Assembly: GCA_964388945.1 (NCBI GenBank)
Contig: CAYMCM010000006.1
Coordinates: 1-56,306, forward strand
Origin: Roseburia_D sp964388945
GTDB taxonomy: Bacteria > Bacillota > Clostridia > Lachnospirales > Lachnospiraceae
DNA length: 56,306 nucleotides
Direction: 5' to 3'
Shown here: positions 1 to 7,785 of the stretch, piece after piece
Layout of the letters: every line of letters begins with the position of its first letter
Numbering within the stretch: the stretch's first letter is position 1
Position numbers and translations under genes: made by a program
Notes under the pieces: model-generated
Told to the model about the DNA's origin: nothing
Seen by the model: the letters and a program-made list of their open reading frames with translations, nothing else
Databases searched by the model: none

Positions 1-488
1 AGCTGCGCCAGATCGGTGTCCGTGATGAGACAAAGATCCTCGGAGGCATCGGAATCTGCGGCAGAGAGCTCTGCTGTAAATCCTATCTGTCCGAGTTTGC
101 GCCGGTATCCATCAAAATGGCGAAGGAGCAGAATCTTTCTTTAAATCCGACTAAGATCTCAGGCGTATGCGGCAGACTGATGTGCTGCTTGAAAAATGAG
201 GAAGAGACATATGAATATTTAAACAGCCGTCTGCCGAATATCGGAGATACAGTGACGACCTTTGACGGATTAAAGGGCGAAGTGCAGAGTGTAAACGTGC
301 TGCGCCAGCTGGTAAAAGTAATCGTTGAGGTAAACGATGAGAAGGAACTGCATGAGTACAAGGTCAAAGAACTGAAATTCCGACCGCGAAAAAGGAGAGA
401 CAGTGTAAAGCTTTCTGCGCAGGAATTAAAGGAACTCTCCGCTTTGGAGGATAAGGGAGGAAAATCAAAGCTCGATGACGCAAAGTGA
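1..488 (+). CDS. ricT: PSP1-domain protein RicT (YaaT), 5' truncated by window edge
   Basis: The reading frame is open from base 3 to the stop at 486-488, so the start lies outside the window and the ATG at 117 is internal. The visible part carries two cysteine clusters, GICGRELCC and GVCGRLMCC, typical of the PSP1/RicT family. In Bacillus, RicT joins RicA and RicF in an Fe-S complex that affects RNase Y processing and sporulation or competence. The tail is Lys/Arg/Glu-rich. The stop overlaps the start of the next methyltransferase gene by 14 bases, so the two are probably co-transcribed. This ricT-trmN-rsmI order is common in Firmicutes. Function is by homology; the family call is firm because of the paired Cys motifs. 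Confidence 0.9.
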   Translation, partial: LRQIGVRDETKILGGIGICGRELCCKSYLSEFAPVSIKMAKEQNLSLNPTKISGVCGRLMCCLKNEEETYEYLNSRLPNIGDTVTTFDGLKGEVQSVNVLRQLVKVIVEVNDEKELHEYKVKELKFRPRKRRDSVKLSAQELKELSALEDKGGKSKLDDAK

Positions 489-1218
489 TTTTTTACATCC
501 GGGAGAACGGTTGGATGATTTAAACCGCAATGGATATTCGATCATTCAGGATCCGAAGCGGTTTTGTTTTGGTATGGATGCGGTGCTGCTTTCCGGTTTT
601 GCCGAGGTGCGTGAGGGAGACGAGGTTTTAGATCTCGGAACAGGAACCGGGATCATACCGATCCTTTTAGAAGCAAAGACGAAAGGCAGACATTTTACCG
701 GGCTTGAAATTCAAGAAGAAAGTGCGGATATGGCGCGCAGAAGCGTTGCTTACAATAAACTGGAAGAAAGAGTGTCGATCGTGACCGGAGACATCAAAGA
801 GGCATCTTCGTTATTTGCACCGTCTTCGTTTGATGTGATCATAACAAATCCGCCGTATATGATCGGACAGCATGGTTTAAAGAACAGCGAAGAGGCAAAA
901 TACATTGCCAGACATGAGGTGCTTTGTACTCTGGATGATGTGGTGAGACAGAGTGCGAAGCTGTTAAAGCCGGGCGGACGTTTTTACATGGTTCACCGCC
1001 CGTTCCGTTTGGCGGAGATCATGGTGACGATGACGAAATACAAGATCGAGCCGAAACGCATGAAACTGGTGTATCCGTTTGTGGATAAAGAGCCGAATAT
1101 GGTGCTGATCGGTGGAATCCGGGGCGGAAATCCGCGCATGACTGTGGAAAAACCGCTGATCGTATACCGCGAGCAGGGCGTTTATTCGGATGAGATCACG
1201 GATATTTATGGATATTAA
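475..1218 (+). CDS. tRNA1(Val) adenine-N6-methyltransferase-like protein (TrmN6/YabB family)
   Basis: A 247-residue class I SAM-dependent methyltransferase. The SAM loop VLDLGTGTG is at about residues 51-59 and the N6-adenine catalytic motif NPPY at 125-128. Together with the short N-terminal segment CFGMDAVLL this is characteristic of the TrmN6/YfiC group, which methylates A37 next to the anticodon of tRNA-Val in E. coli. The gene overlaps ricT by 14 bases. A GGGAGG sits about 14 bases upstream of the ATG, somewhat far, so the start could be slightly different. The exact RNA substrate in this organism is inferred. Confidence 0.88.
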   Translation: MTQSDFLHPGERLDDLNRNGYSIIQDPKRFCFGMDAVLLSGFAEVREGDEVLDLGTGTGIIPILLEAKTKGRHFTGLEIQEESADMARRSVAYNKLEERVSIVTGDIKEASSLFAPSSFDVIITNPPYMIGQHGLKNSEEAKYIARHEVLCTLDDVVRQSAKLLKPGGRFYMVHRPFRLAEIMVTMTKYKIEPKRMKLVYPFVDKEPNMVLIGGIRGGNPRMTVEKPLIVYREQGVYSDEITDIYGY

Positions 1219-1258
1219 GTGCGGCAAATTTAGATAAAGGAATTGGCAGAGTCGGATT

Positions 1259-2101
1259 ATGGCAGGAACATTATATTTATGTGCGACACCGATCGGAAAT
1301 CTTGAAGATATCACATTCCGAGTGCTTCGCACATTAAAGGAAGCAGACTTGATAGCTGCGGAGGATACAAGAAATTCCATCAGGCTTTTGAATCATTTTG
1401 AGATAAAAACCCCGATGACGAGCTATCATGAATACAATAAAATTGAAAAGGCACACCAGCTTGCCGCAAAACTGCGTGAGGGAAAAAATATTGCGCTGAT
1501 CACGGATGCGGGAACGCCGGGTATCTCCGATCCGGGTGAGGATTTGGTGCGGATCTGTATGGAGGAAGGGATCACGGTGACTTCACTGCCGGGACCTGCC
1601 GCCTGCATCACGGCGCTTACGATGTCCGGTCTTCCGACCAGACGTTTTTGCTTTGAGGCGTTTCTGCCGCGTGAAAAGAAAGAACGTGCGGAGATCTTAA
1701 AAGAGTTAGAAAAAGAGACACGCACGATCATTGTCTATGAGGCACCGCATCATCTGGTGAAAACGTTAGAGGAGCTTTACGCAATACTTGGCGACCGCAG
1801 AATACGGCTTTGCCGGGAACTGACCAAAAAGCATGAGGAGGTCTTTCCCACAACATTTGCTGAGGCACTTTTATTTTATAAAGAAAACGAGCCGCGCGGT
1901 GAGTATGTGATCGTAATTGAAGGAAAAAGCCGCGAGGAACTGAAAGAGGAACAGCAAAAGGCATGGGAAGCCATGACGTTAGAAGAACACATGGCATATT
2001 ATGAGGAGCAGGGAACAGACCGAAAGGAAGCAATGAAGCTGGTGGCAAAGGATCGCGGGATCAGCAAGCGTGACGTTTATCAGGCGCTTTTGGAACGGTA
2101 G
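1259..2101 (+). CDS. rsmI: 16S rRNA (cytidine1402-2'-O)-methyltransferase RsmI
   Basis: A 280-residue member of the tetrapyrrole-methylase fold. It starts LYLCATPIGNLEDIT and contains AAEDTRNS and GTPGISDPG, the hallmark segments of RsmI. RsmI 2'-O-methylates C1402 in the decoding centre of 16S rRNA using SAM. The length matches the family. It follows the TrmN6-like gene after 40 bases and precedes aroB by 26, so it probably belongs to the same transcription unit. No strong Shine-Dalgarno is visible in front of the ATG. Confidence 0.95.
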   Translation: MAGTLYLCATPIGNLEDITFRVLRTLKEADLIAAEDTRNSIRLLNHFEIKTPMTSYHEYNKIEKAHQLAAKLREGKNIALITDAGTPGISDPGEDLVRICMEEGITVTSLPGPAACITALTMSGLPTRRFCFEAFLPREKKERAEILKELEKETRTIIVYEAPHHLVKTLEELYAILGDRRIRLCRELTKKHEEVFPTTFAEALLFYKENEPRGEYVIVIEGKSREELKEEQQKAWEAMTLEEHMAYYEEQGTDRKEAMKLVAKDRGISKRDVYQALLER

Positions 2102-2127
2102 GGATAAAGGATAAAAAGGAGGAGTTT

Positions 2128-3240
2128 ATGAGCAATTTTCATGTTGGATTAAAGAAAGTCGTGGATGATTCTTACGATATTGAGATTGGATACGGACTGG
2201 AAGAAAAGCTGGTAGAAGACTTAAAAAATGGTCTGGTTGGTAATGTACATAAGTTTGCAGTTGTGACTGATGATATCGTAAAAGAACTGCATGGGGATAA
2301 GATATGCAGATTTCTTTCAGAGGCGGGATTTATGGCACAGCTTTTTGTGTTCCCGAATGGGGAAAAAAGCAAGGTGCGCAAGACAAAAGAGGAAGTGGAA
2401 GATGCGATGCTTGCAGCCGGATTTCGCAGAGACTGCTGTATTATCGCGGTCGGCGGCGGCGTTGTAACGGATCTTGCCGGTTTTGTGGCGGGAACTTTCG
2501 GACGCGGAATTCCGTTTTTAAATTATGCAACAACGCTTCTTGCAGCGGCTGATGCTTCCATTGGCGGAAAGACTGCCGTAGACACTCCGCTTGCGACAAA
2601 CCTGATCGGAATGTTCAATCAGCCCAAAAAGGTATATATCGATATTGCATCGTGGAAGACACTGCCGAAGCGTCAGCTCGTGAGTGGTCTGGCGGAAACG
2701 ATCAAGCATGCGTGTCTGGCGCATTATGATTTCTTTACTTATCTGGAAGAACATATGGATGACATTTTTGCATTCCAGCCGGAGGTGCTTGAGCATGTCG
2801 CAGAGCAAAACTGCCGAATTAAGTATGAGGTCGTTATGAAGGATGAGCTGGAGAAGAGTCTGCGTGAAGTCTTAAATCTCGGTCATACCGTGGGACGCGC
2901 CATCGAGACGGTGAGCGGTTACAGACTTTTGCACGGCGAAGCGCTCGGCATTGGGCTTACAGCGGAAGTATGGCTTGGAAACAGCTATGGTTACATCAGT
3001 GCGGCGGATGCGGATCGTGTAGTGTCACTGCTGAAAAAGGCAGGACTTCCGACAGAGATTCCGGATTATATTGACAGGGAAGAACTGATCCATAAACTTT
3101 ATACCGATAAGAAAGTACGTGACGGACGCCTTCGTTTCGTATTTCAGAAAGGCATCGGGGCAGTTGTGGAGTTTGAAAACGGAAGCTATGCGAGAATGGT
3201 TCCGGAGGAAGACGCCAGAAGGATCATTGAAAAGATGTAA
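2128..3240 (+). CDS. aroB: 3-dehydroquinate synthase
   Basis: A 370-residue AroB, which converts DAHP to 3-dehydroquinate in the shikimate pathway. Visible motifs are the NAD-binding GGGVVTDLAGFVAG, the TTLLAAADASIGGKTAVD segment, and metal-ligand regions LAETIKHA, LNLGHTVGRA and LHGEALGIGL. The start is well supported by AAAGGAGGAG 5-6 bases before the ATG. It is the last gene of the ricT-rsmI run and is followed at once by a strong terminator at 3245-3295. No other shikimate gene is nearby, so aroB here is separate from any aro cluster. Confidence 0.96.
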   Translation: MSNFHVGLKKVVDDSYDIEIGYGLEEKLVEDLKNGLVGNVHKFAVVTDDIVKELHGDKICRFLSEAGFMAQLFVFPNGEKSKVRKTKEEVEDAMLAAGFRRDCCIIAVGGGVVTDLAGFVAGTFGRGIPFLNYATTLLAAADASIGGKTAVDTPLATNLIGMFNQPKKVYIDIASWKTLPKRQLVSGLAETIKHACLAHYDFFTYLEEHMDDIFAFQPEVLEHVAEQNCRIKYEVVMKDELEKSLREVLNLGHTVGRAIETVSGYRLLHGEALGIGLTAEVWLGNSYGYISAADADRVVSLLKKAGLPTEIPDYIDREELIHKLYTDKKVRDGRLRFVFQKGIGAVVEFENGSYARMVPEEDARRIIEKM

Positions 3241-3244
3241 GAGT

Positions 3245-3295
3245 AAAAAAGCGGGATTCCGGTACGGGGCAAAGTACCGGAATCCTGCTTTTTTT
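3245..3295. terminator. Bidirectional rho-independent terminator between aroB and the DUF885 gene
   Basis: A 15-bp stem (3251-3265 with 3274-3288) with an 8-base loop is flanked by A6 on the left and T7 on the right. It can therefore end both aroB transcription and the converging minus-strand gene. Confidence 0.9.
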
Positions 3296-3305
3296 CAGCA
3301 TAAGA

Positions 3306-5090
3306 TCACTGGTTTGGGGAGTTCAGATATACCGGAAGATATTTTTCAAGGATCGGAAACGGTGCGGGTCCCATACGAAGAATGGCTTCATGAAATAGTG
3401 CATCGTTGTAATCGTCCTTTAACAGTGCTTTTGCAGTTTCTTTTAGCTGTAAAAATTTGAGGTAGCCGATATAGTATTTCTGATAATGCCCCGGTTCTTC
3501 CACGATCAGTTCATAGATCTCCCGGATCGTGGAAGGATCGGTGAAGCCGTATTCTGCAAAGAAAGAGCAGGTATCGTCAAACGACCAGCCTTCGTAATGA
3601 ATGCCGAAGTCGGCGGTAGCATACAGGCTTAGGATCGCAGACTGATTGAATTGCAAAATCGAAGCGAGATCCTCATTGAGTCCGGCATAGTGGTAAGAAA
3701 GCATTTCCACATAAGTTGCCCAGCCTTCCGTGTATCCCGGATAATTTAAAATAGAGCGTACCGTCGGAATACCGTAACTGGAGGTCATGACGGTCTGGTA
3801 GAGATGACCGGGATAGCCCTCGTGGGCAAGCGTGGTAAACAGCTTTATCTTGGTGTAGCTGCTTTTCGGATTGATGTAAATACAGTTTTGTGAAATGTCA
3901 TCAATGGGCGCGGTGAGATAAAAAGCAGGAGCAAGGAAGTCACTCAATGCGTCATCTACATATTTTACGGTAAATGTGGTATCGACCGGAGCCGGAAAAT
4001 CAGCCGTGATCTCATTTTTTAAGTGGTTTAAGATCGCAGTCGGGTCACTGTCATCAAGATCATAAGAGGCAGATGCTGCGGCAAGGGACGGATTCTTTTT
4101 TAAGAGTGCGCTGATGGAAGAAAGATCACTGTCGCGTCTGTTTTTTACCAGTGTTTCCAGTTCCGGGATGGAGTCGGAAGTACCGGTACAGGAGCGGATC
4201 AGATAGGTATAGTATGATTTTCCTTCCGGGAGATAGCAGAGTCCCTGTTCGTTTTTTCCGGTGCCGCAAAGCTCATTTATGCAGTTTTTTAAATATTCAT
4301 AGGCAGGTAGGACATGCTCGGTGAAAATCTGTGCGTTTTTTGCTTTGTAGGCATCTTTTTGTTCTGTAGTCAGAAATTCTGCGGCATCGATACGTGTGGA
4401 GAAGGTGTTTACCAGATAATGATCGTCTTTGCTGTCTAAAAACTGTTCACACTGTGCAAGGATGTTTTTGGCGGCAAAGTCGGACATAAACAGTCCGGCT
4501 TTTGATTTTTCCTGTTCAAAGGCACAGATCTGTTTGAAATAGCCGTCAAGCTGACTTAAAAGAGTAAGGTAATCTTTCACATCCTGTTCATTGCGAAAGG
4601 TGTACTCGGCAAGAAGGATCGGAAGCTCTGACTGTGTTCCGGTGGATGAACGGAGCAGTTCATCGTAGTAATAGTAAGGGGAGGCGGAAAGCTCCACGTT
4701 TATATAGTCAGAAAGTACATCATGCGTCATCTGCTGTGAAACAGACAGGTCTTTTGTGGAAAAACCGGATAGGATGTGGTTTGCATTTTCCAGTTCCAGA
4801 AGTGACTTTTCGTGACTTTCTTTTCCGATGGTTCCCAGTGATACATTGTAGTTCTTTATGCCGTAGGAAGCAGGATCTGCAAGTGTATAGTGGAGGTTTA
4901 TGGTATTTGAGGTGATACTTTCCCGGAAAAGATCCGTACAAAAACAGTCAAAGTCGTCATAGCTTTTCTTTAAGCTGTCATCCGCCGGACGCGAAAGCAG
5001 AAGGAACGAAAAGATGGGTAAGATCAGACAGATACCGTATATGGGAAGATATTTTTTTTGAAACATGCGGTGGAAAAAGAGTTTTTTCAT
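3306..5090 (-). CDS. DUF885 family membrane-anchored metallopeptidase
   Basis: A 594-residue protein beginning MKKLFFHRMFQKKY followed by one hydrophobic segment (about residues 15-34), so it is probably exported and membrane anchored. The C-terminal half carries the DUF885 signature HEGYPGHLYQ and the downstream YTEGWATYVE, a zinc-metallopeptidase-like (M1/M32-related) arrangement. The substrate is unknown; peptide or carboxypeptidase activity is an inference from the family. It is a single gene on the minus strand, convergent with aroB and divergent from spmA, with a shared intergenic region of about 90 bases. Confidence 0.85.
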   Translation of the reverse strand: MKKLFFHRMFQKKYLPIYGICLILPIFSFLLLSRPADDSLKKSYDDFDCFCTDLFRESITSNTINLHYTLADPASYGIKNYNVSLGTIGKESHEKSLLELENANHILSGFSTKDLSVSQQMTHDVLSDYINVELSASPYYYYDELLRSSTGTQSELPILLAEYTFRNEQDVKDYLTLLSQLDGYFKQICAFEQEKSKAGLFMSDFAAKNILAQCEQFLDSKDDHYLVNTFSTRIDAAEFLTTEQKDAYKAKNAQIFTEHVLPAYEYLKNCINELCGTGKNEQGLCYLPEGKSYYTYLIRSCTGTSDSIPELETLVKNRRDSDLSSISALLKKNPSLAAASASYDLDDSDPTAILNHLKNEITADFPAPVDTTFTVKYVDDALSDFLAPAFYLTAPIDDISQNCIYINPKSSYTKIKLFTTLAHEGYPGHLYQTVMTSSYGIPTVRSILNYPGYTEGWATYVEMLSYHYAGLNEDLASILQFNQSAILSLYATADFGIHYEGWSFDDTCSFFAEYGFTDPSTIREIYELIVEEPGHYQKYYIGYLKFLQLKETAKALLKDDYNDALFHEAILRMGPAPFPILEKYLPVYLNSPNQ

Positions 5091-5183
5091 GGAATATCCT
5101 AAAGATTATGCTTGGTTTTATCATATGATGGAACAAACCGGTATTATGCAACATAAAATGAAACAAAAAAGAAAGGAACCGAT

Positions 5184-5795
5184 ATGCTAAATTATTTGTG
5201 GGGATTTATGATATTGATCGGTATTGTTTATGCAGCGTTAAGCGGCACACTTCCGTCGGTCACGGATGCGGCTCTAAACTCGGCAAAAGAGGCGGTTGCG
5301 CTTAGCATCACGATGGTCGGAGTAATGTCTTTTTGGGTGGGACTGATGCGGATCGCGGAAGAGGCAGGAATCATAAAGAATGCGGCAAAGCGGCTTATGC
5401 CGTATCTGCGTTTTTTGTTTCCGGGCATACCGAGAGAACACAAAGCATTTCAGTACATAGCAACAAATTTTATCGCAAATGTATTCGGGCTTGGCTGGGC
5501 GGCTACGCCTGCGGGCTTAAAGGCGATGGAAGAACTGTCCGGACTAGAGAAGGAACGGCAGAAGGGGAGAGGAATAAAATATGTTGAAGGCGGTGCTGCA
5601 TCCAAAGAAATGTGTACATTTCTGATTCTTAATATATCGTCCTTACAGCTTATCCCTGTTAATATCATTGCCTATCGCAGCCAGTACGGCAGCGGAAATC
5701 CGGCAGCAATCGTGGGACCGGGGATGGTTGCGACCATAACCAGTACCGTGGCAGCGGTCATTTTCTGTAAAATTATGGAGAAAAAGGCAGATTGA
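5184..5795 (+). CDS. spmA: Spore maturation protein A (nucleoside-recognition/Gate domain)
   Basis: A 203-residue polytopic membrane protein with the SpmA hallmarks: WVGLMRIAEEAGIIKNAAK, ATNFIANVFGLGWAATP and SKEMCTFLILNISSLQLIP. In Bacillus, SpmA and SpmB are needed for spore-core dehydration and are encoded side by side. Here no spmB follows; the next 66 bases hold a hairpin and then a convergent small gene. The start is preceded by AAAGAAAGGAAC. It indicates a spore-forming background, consistent with spoIID and the spoIIQ-like gene further on. Confidence 0.9.
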   Translation: MLNYLWGFMILIGIVYAALSGTLPSVTDAALNSAKEAVALSITMVGVMSFWVGLMRIAEEAGIIKNAAKRLMPYLRFLFPGIPREHKAFQYIATNFIANVFGLGWAATPAGLKAMEELSGLEKERQKGRGIKYVEGGAASKEMCTFLILNISSLQLIPVNIIAYRSQYGSGNPAAIVGPGMVATITSTVAAVIFCKIMEKKAD

Positions 5796-5836
5796 CCAGT
5801 TTATCAGACAAAAGGGAAAGCATGGAATGATGAGCA

Positions 5837-5872
5837 AATGGGCATGACACAATAAATGTTGTCATGCCCATT
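5837..5872. terminator. Hairpin between spmA and the convergent small gene
   Basis: A 13-bp perfect stem (5837-5849 with 5860-5872) and a 10-base loop. It has no real T-run on the plus strand and only a short one on the minus strand. It overlaps the last codons and the TGA of the minus-strand gene. It is probably a shared terminator of modest quality. Confidence 0.5.
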
Positions 5873-6107
5873 GAAAGTCAGATACCTGTTCAATTCTGAT
5901 TGCGTAGCCTATTCCAATTGCAAAAGGCACGCTCCCTGTCACAATAAGGATTATTCTTAACCAGTCAGGCATGGATATAAATGAAGCAACAAAAATAAGA
6001 GCAAGAAAAAGGATAGAAACCGATGCAGTCATAAATATTTCCATAAAAAGCAGCCGCTTATCCGCTTGTTCTTTTTCCTTTGCCATTTTAATTAGATTCT
6101 GTTCCAT
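5862..6107 (-). CDS. Small two-TM membrane protein, hypothetical
   Basis: An 81-residue protein with a charged N-terminus (MEQNLIKMAKEKEQADKR) and two hydrophobic stretches at about residues 22-45 and 50-70, so it is predicted to be a helical hairpin in the membrane. I do not recognise a family. The gene looks real: a GGAGGG ribosome site stands 13 bases before the ATG, and a good sigma-A promoter is placed 145 bases upstream. Its last codons lie inside the hairpin at 5837-5872. Confidence 0.6.
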   Translation of the reverse strand: MEQNLIKMAKEKEQADKRLLFMEIFMTASVSILFLALIFVASFISMPDWLRIILIVTGSVPFAIGIGYAIRIEQVSDFQWA

Positions 6108-6252
6108 TGCGCTATTGTAGTTTTCCCTCCTTTCGCTATCAGTTTAATGGTAGTTTGACCGGAAATCCACATACTTGTGGTTGAGTGGGGAGATATCAAC
6201 CATTGGTGGAGTTAGGTTTTCGATTGCTTTTCGTTTTTCTTTATCGTACTAC
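6108..6252 (-). other. Structured 5' leader of the small membrane protein gene
   Basis: The untranslated stretch between the predicted start site near 6252 and the ATG at 6107 can form two adjacent hairpins on the minus strand: GGTTGA...TCAACC, immediately followed by CCACA-AGTA-TGTGG. The two share the ACC/CCA junction, so they may compete. No known riboswitch consensus was recognised. Confidence 0.35.
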
Positions 6253-6258
6253 TACAAT

Positions 6259-6287
6259 AATGTATTGTGCTTCGATGTATGTGTCAA
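6259..6287 (-). promoter_or_regulatory. Sigma-A promoter for the small membrane protein gene
   Basis: On the minus strand TTGACA (6287-6282) is followed by a 17-bp spacer and TACATT (6264-6259). Transcription would start near 6252. Confidence 0.6.
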
Positions 6288-6400
6288 GCAGAATAGGTTA
6301 ATGCAAGCTATGTTGGAAAACGTGTAATGAACAATGAAAAGTGAATATTATCTGAAATAAAGAAAAATAAACGTAAGAAACTCCAGTTGTCTGTTACAGA

Positions 6401-6429
6401 TTGACGAATTATAAAAGGGAGCATATAAT
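6401..6429 (+). promoter_or_regulatory. Sigma-A promoter for the HD-domain gene
   Basis: TTGACG (6401-6406), a 17-bp spacer and a perfect TATAAT (6424-6429), about 30 bases before the ATG at 6460. The rest of 6290-6400 is AT-rich with no recognisable feature. Confidence 0.75.
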
Positions 6430-6459
6430 CATGGTAATTTAAAAAAATGGGGTGGTCAG

Positions 6460-6960
6460 ATGAGAAAAAAGCTGCCGGCGGAGAAGGAAGCCTTTTTTAA
6501 GCATGAGTTAGAAGAAGTATGTAAAAATTCAAGGATGCTGGAATCGGGCAGATATATGCAGCATGGCAGTACAAGTGTTTTTCGGCACAGCGTTTCGGTC
6601 GCGTATTACAGCTTTTATCTTGCATGGAAAATGAGGATTCCGGTCGATGAGCGGGCACTGATCCGCGGGGCACTGCTCCATGATTATTTTTTGTATGACT
6701 GGCATAAAAAGGATGATTCCCACAAATGGCATGGATTTCATCACGCTAGAAAAGCGCTCGAAAATGCGATGGAAGATTTTAAATTAAGCGAGATCGAGCG
6801 TGATATCATCGCATGCCATATGTTTCCGTTAAACATAAGATTACCAAAATACCGGGAGAGCTGGCTGGTCTGCTATGCGGATAAGGTCTGTTCGGGGCTT
6901 GAGACGGTTAAGCGGAAGGATCGAAAGAAAGCGAAAAAGTCTAGTGGTTTTCTGATCTAA
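6460..6960 (+). CDS. HD-domain metal-dependent phosphohydrolase
   Basis: A 166-residue single-domain HD protein. The metal-binding pattern is visible as H in FRHSVSVAYYS, the HD pair in GALLHDYFLYDW, and later His in KWHGFHHARKA and IACHMFP. Such proteins hydrolyse phosphoesters of nucleotides or related compounds; the substrate cannot be told. It has its own promoter (6401-6429) and a GGGGTGG ribosome site. The cobalamin genes begin 93 bases after its stop with no terminator between, so they may be read through from this promoter. Confidence 0.8.
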   Translation: MRKKLPAEKEAFFKHELEEVCKNSRMLESGRYMQHGSTSVFRHSVSVAYYSFYLAWKMRIPVDERALIRGALLHDYFLYDWHKKDDSHKWHGFHHARKALENAMEDFKLSEIERDIIACHMFPLNIRLPKYRESWLVCYADKVCSGLETVKRKDRKKAKKSSGFLI

Positions 6961-7053
6961 AAGAATACAACAGAAATCTTGCCCCGGCACCCGAATTGAG
7001 GTACATTATTATATAGAAGCAAATGATATGCGCTATAATAAAGGAGCGGGCAG

Positions 7054-7785
7054 ATGAAGCATAATATTTATATCATAGGAATGGGACCGGGCGCGGAGGA
7101 GCAGATGACCGGGCAGGCGATCGCCGCACTGGAAGAAAGCGATGTGATCGTGGGCTATCCGGTGTACTTGAAGCTGCTGGGCGGGCGTTTTAAAGAGAAA
7201 GAATTATTATCGACACCGATGAAACAGGAAATAGAGCGCTGTAAGCTGTGTTTTGAAAATGCAATGGCAGGGAAACAGGTGGCGCTTGTATGCAGTGGAG
7301 ATGCGGGCGTGTATGGTCTGGCGTCTTTGATGTATGAGATCGGGGCGGAATATCCGGACTGTGAACTTACCGTGATCCCCGGAATCACAGCGGCAAACAG
7401 CGGAGCGGCGCGACTTGGCGCACCACTCAATCATGATTTTTGCGTCATCAGTCTGAGTGATCTTTTAACTCCGTGGGAACAGATCAAAAAACGTCTTGTT
7501 GCGGCGGCAGAAGGAGATTTCGCGATCGCGATCTATAATCCGTCGAGCCGCAAACGGGCAGATTATTTAAAGCGCGCCTGTGACATTCTTCTGCCGCATA
7601 TGGAGGAGACACGCGCCTGCGGTTATGTGGAAAATATCGGACGGGAAGGCGAGAAGATTTCGGTCTGCACCTTAAAAGAACTGCGGGAGCGTGAGGTCAA
7701 TATGTTTACAACGGTCTATATCGGCAATTCACAGTCAAAGATCATGGATGGAAAACTGGTGACAAAGCGGGGATACCGCCTATGA
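7054..7785 (+). CDS. cobJ: Precorrin-3B / cobalt-precorrin-3 C17-methyltransferase
   Basis: A 243-residue tetrapyrrole methylase. It has the N-terminal IYIIGMGPGAEEQMT, the GYPVYLKLL segment, CSGDAGVYGLASL, and the GITAANSGAARLGAPLNHDFCVISLSDLLTPW block specific for CobJ/CbiH. It catalyses ring contraction and C17 methylation in corrin synthesis. GGAGCGGGC precedes the ATG. Its TGA overlaps the ATG of the next gene in ATGA, indicating translational coupling. No cobalamin riboswitch is visible upstream. Confidence 0.93.
   Translation: MKHNIYIIGMGPGAEEQMTGQAIAALEESDVIVGYPVYLKLLGGRFKEKELLSTPMKQEIERCKLCFENAMAGKQVALVCSGDAGVYGLASLMYEIGAEYPDCELTVIPGITAANSGAARLGAPLNHDFCVISLSDLLTPWEQIKKRLVAAAEGDFAIAIYNPSSRKRADYLKRACDILLPHMEETRACGYVENIGREGEKISVCTLKELREREVNMFTTVYIGNSQSKIMDGKLVTKRGYRL

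Noticed and set aside
6961..7053. Cobalamin riboswitch before the corrin genes
   Set aside because: The 93-base gap is too short and lacks the B12-box; only a weak TATAAT is visible.
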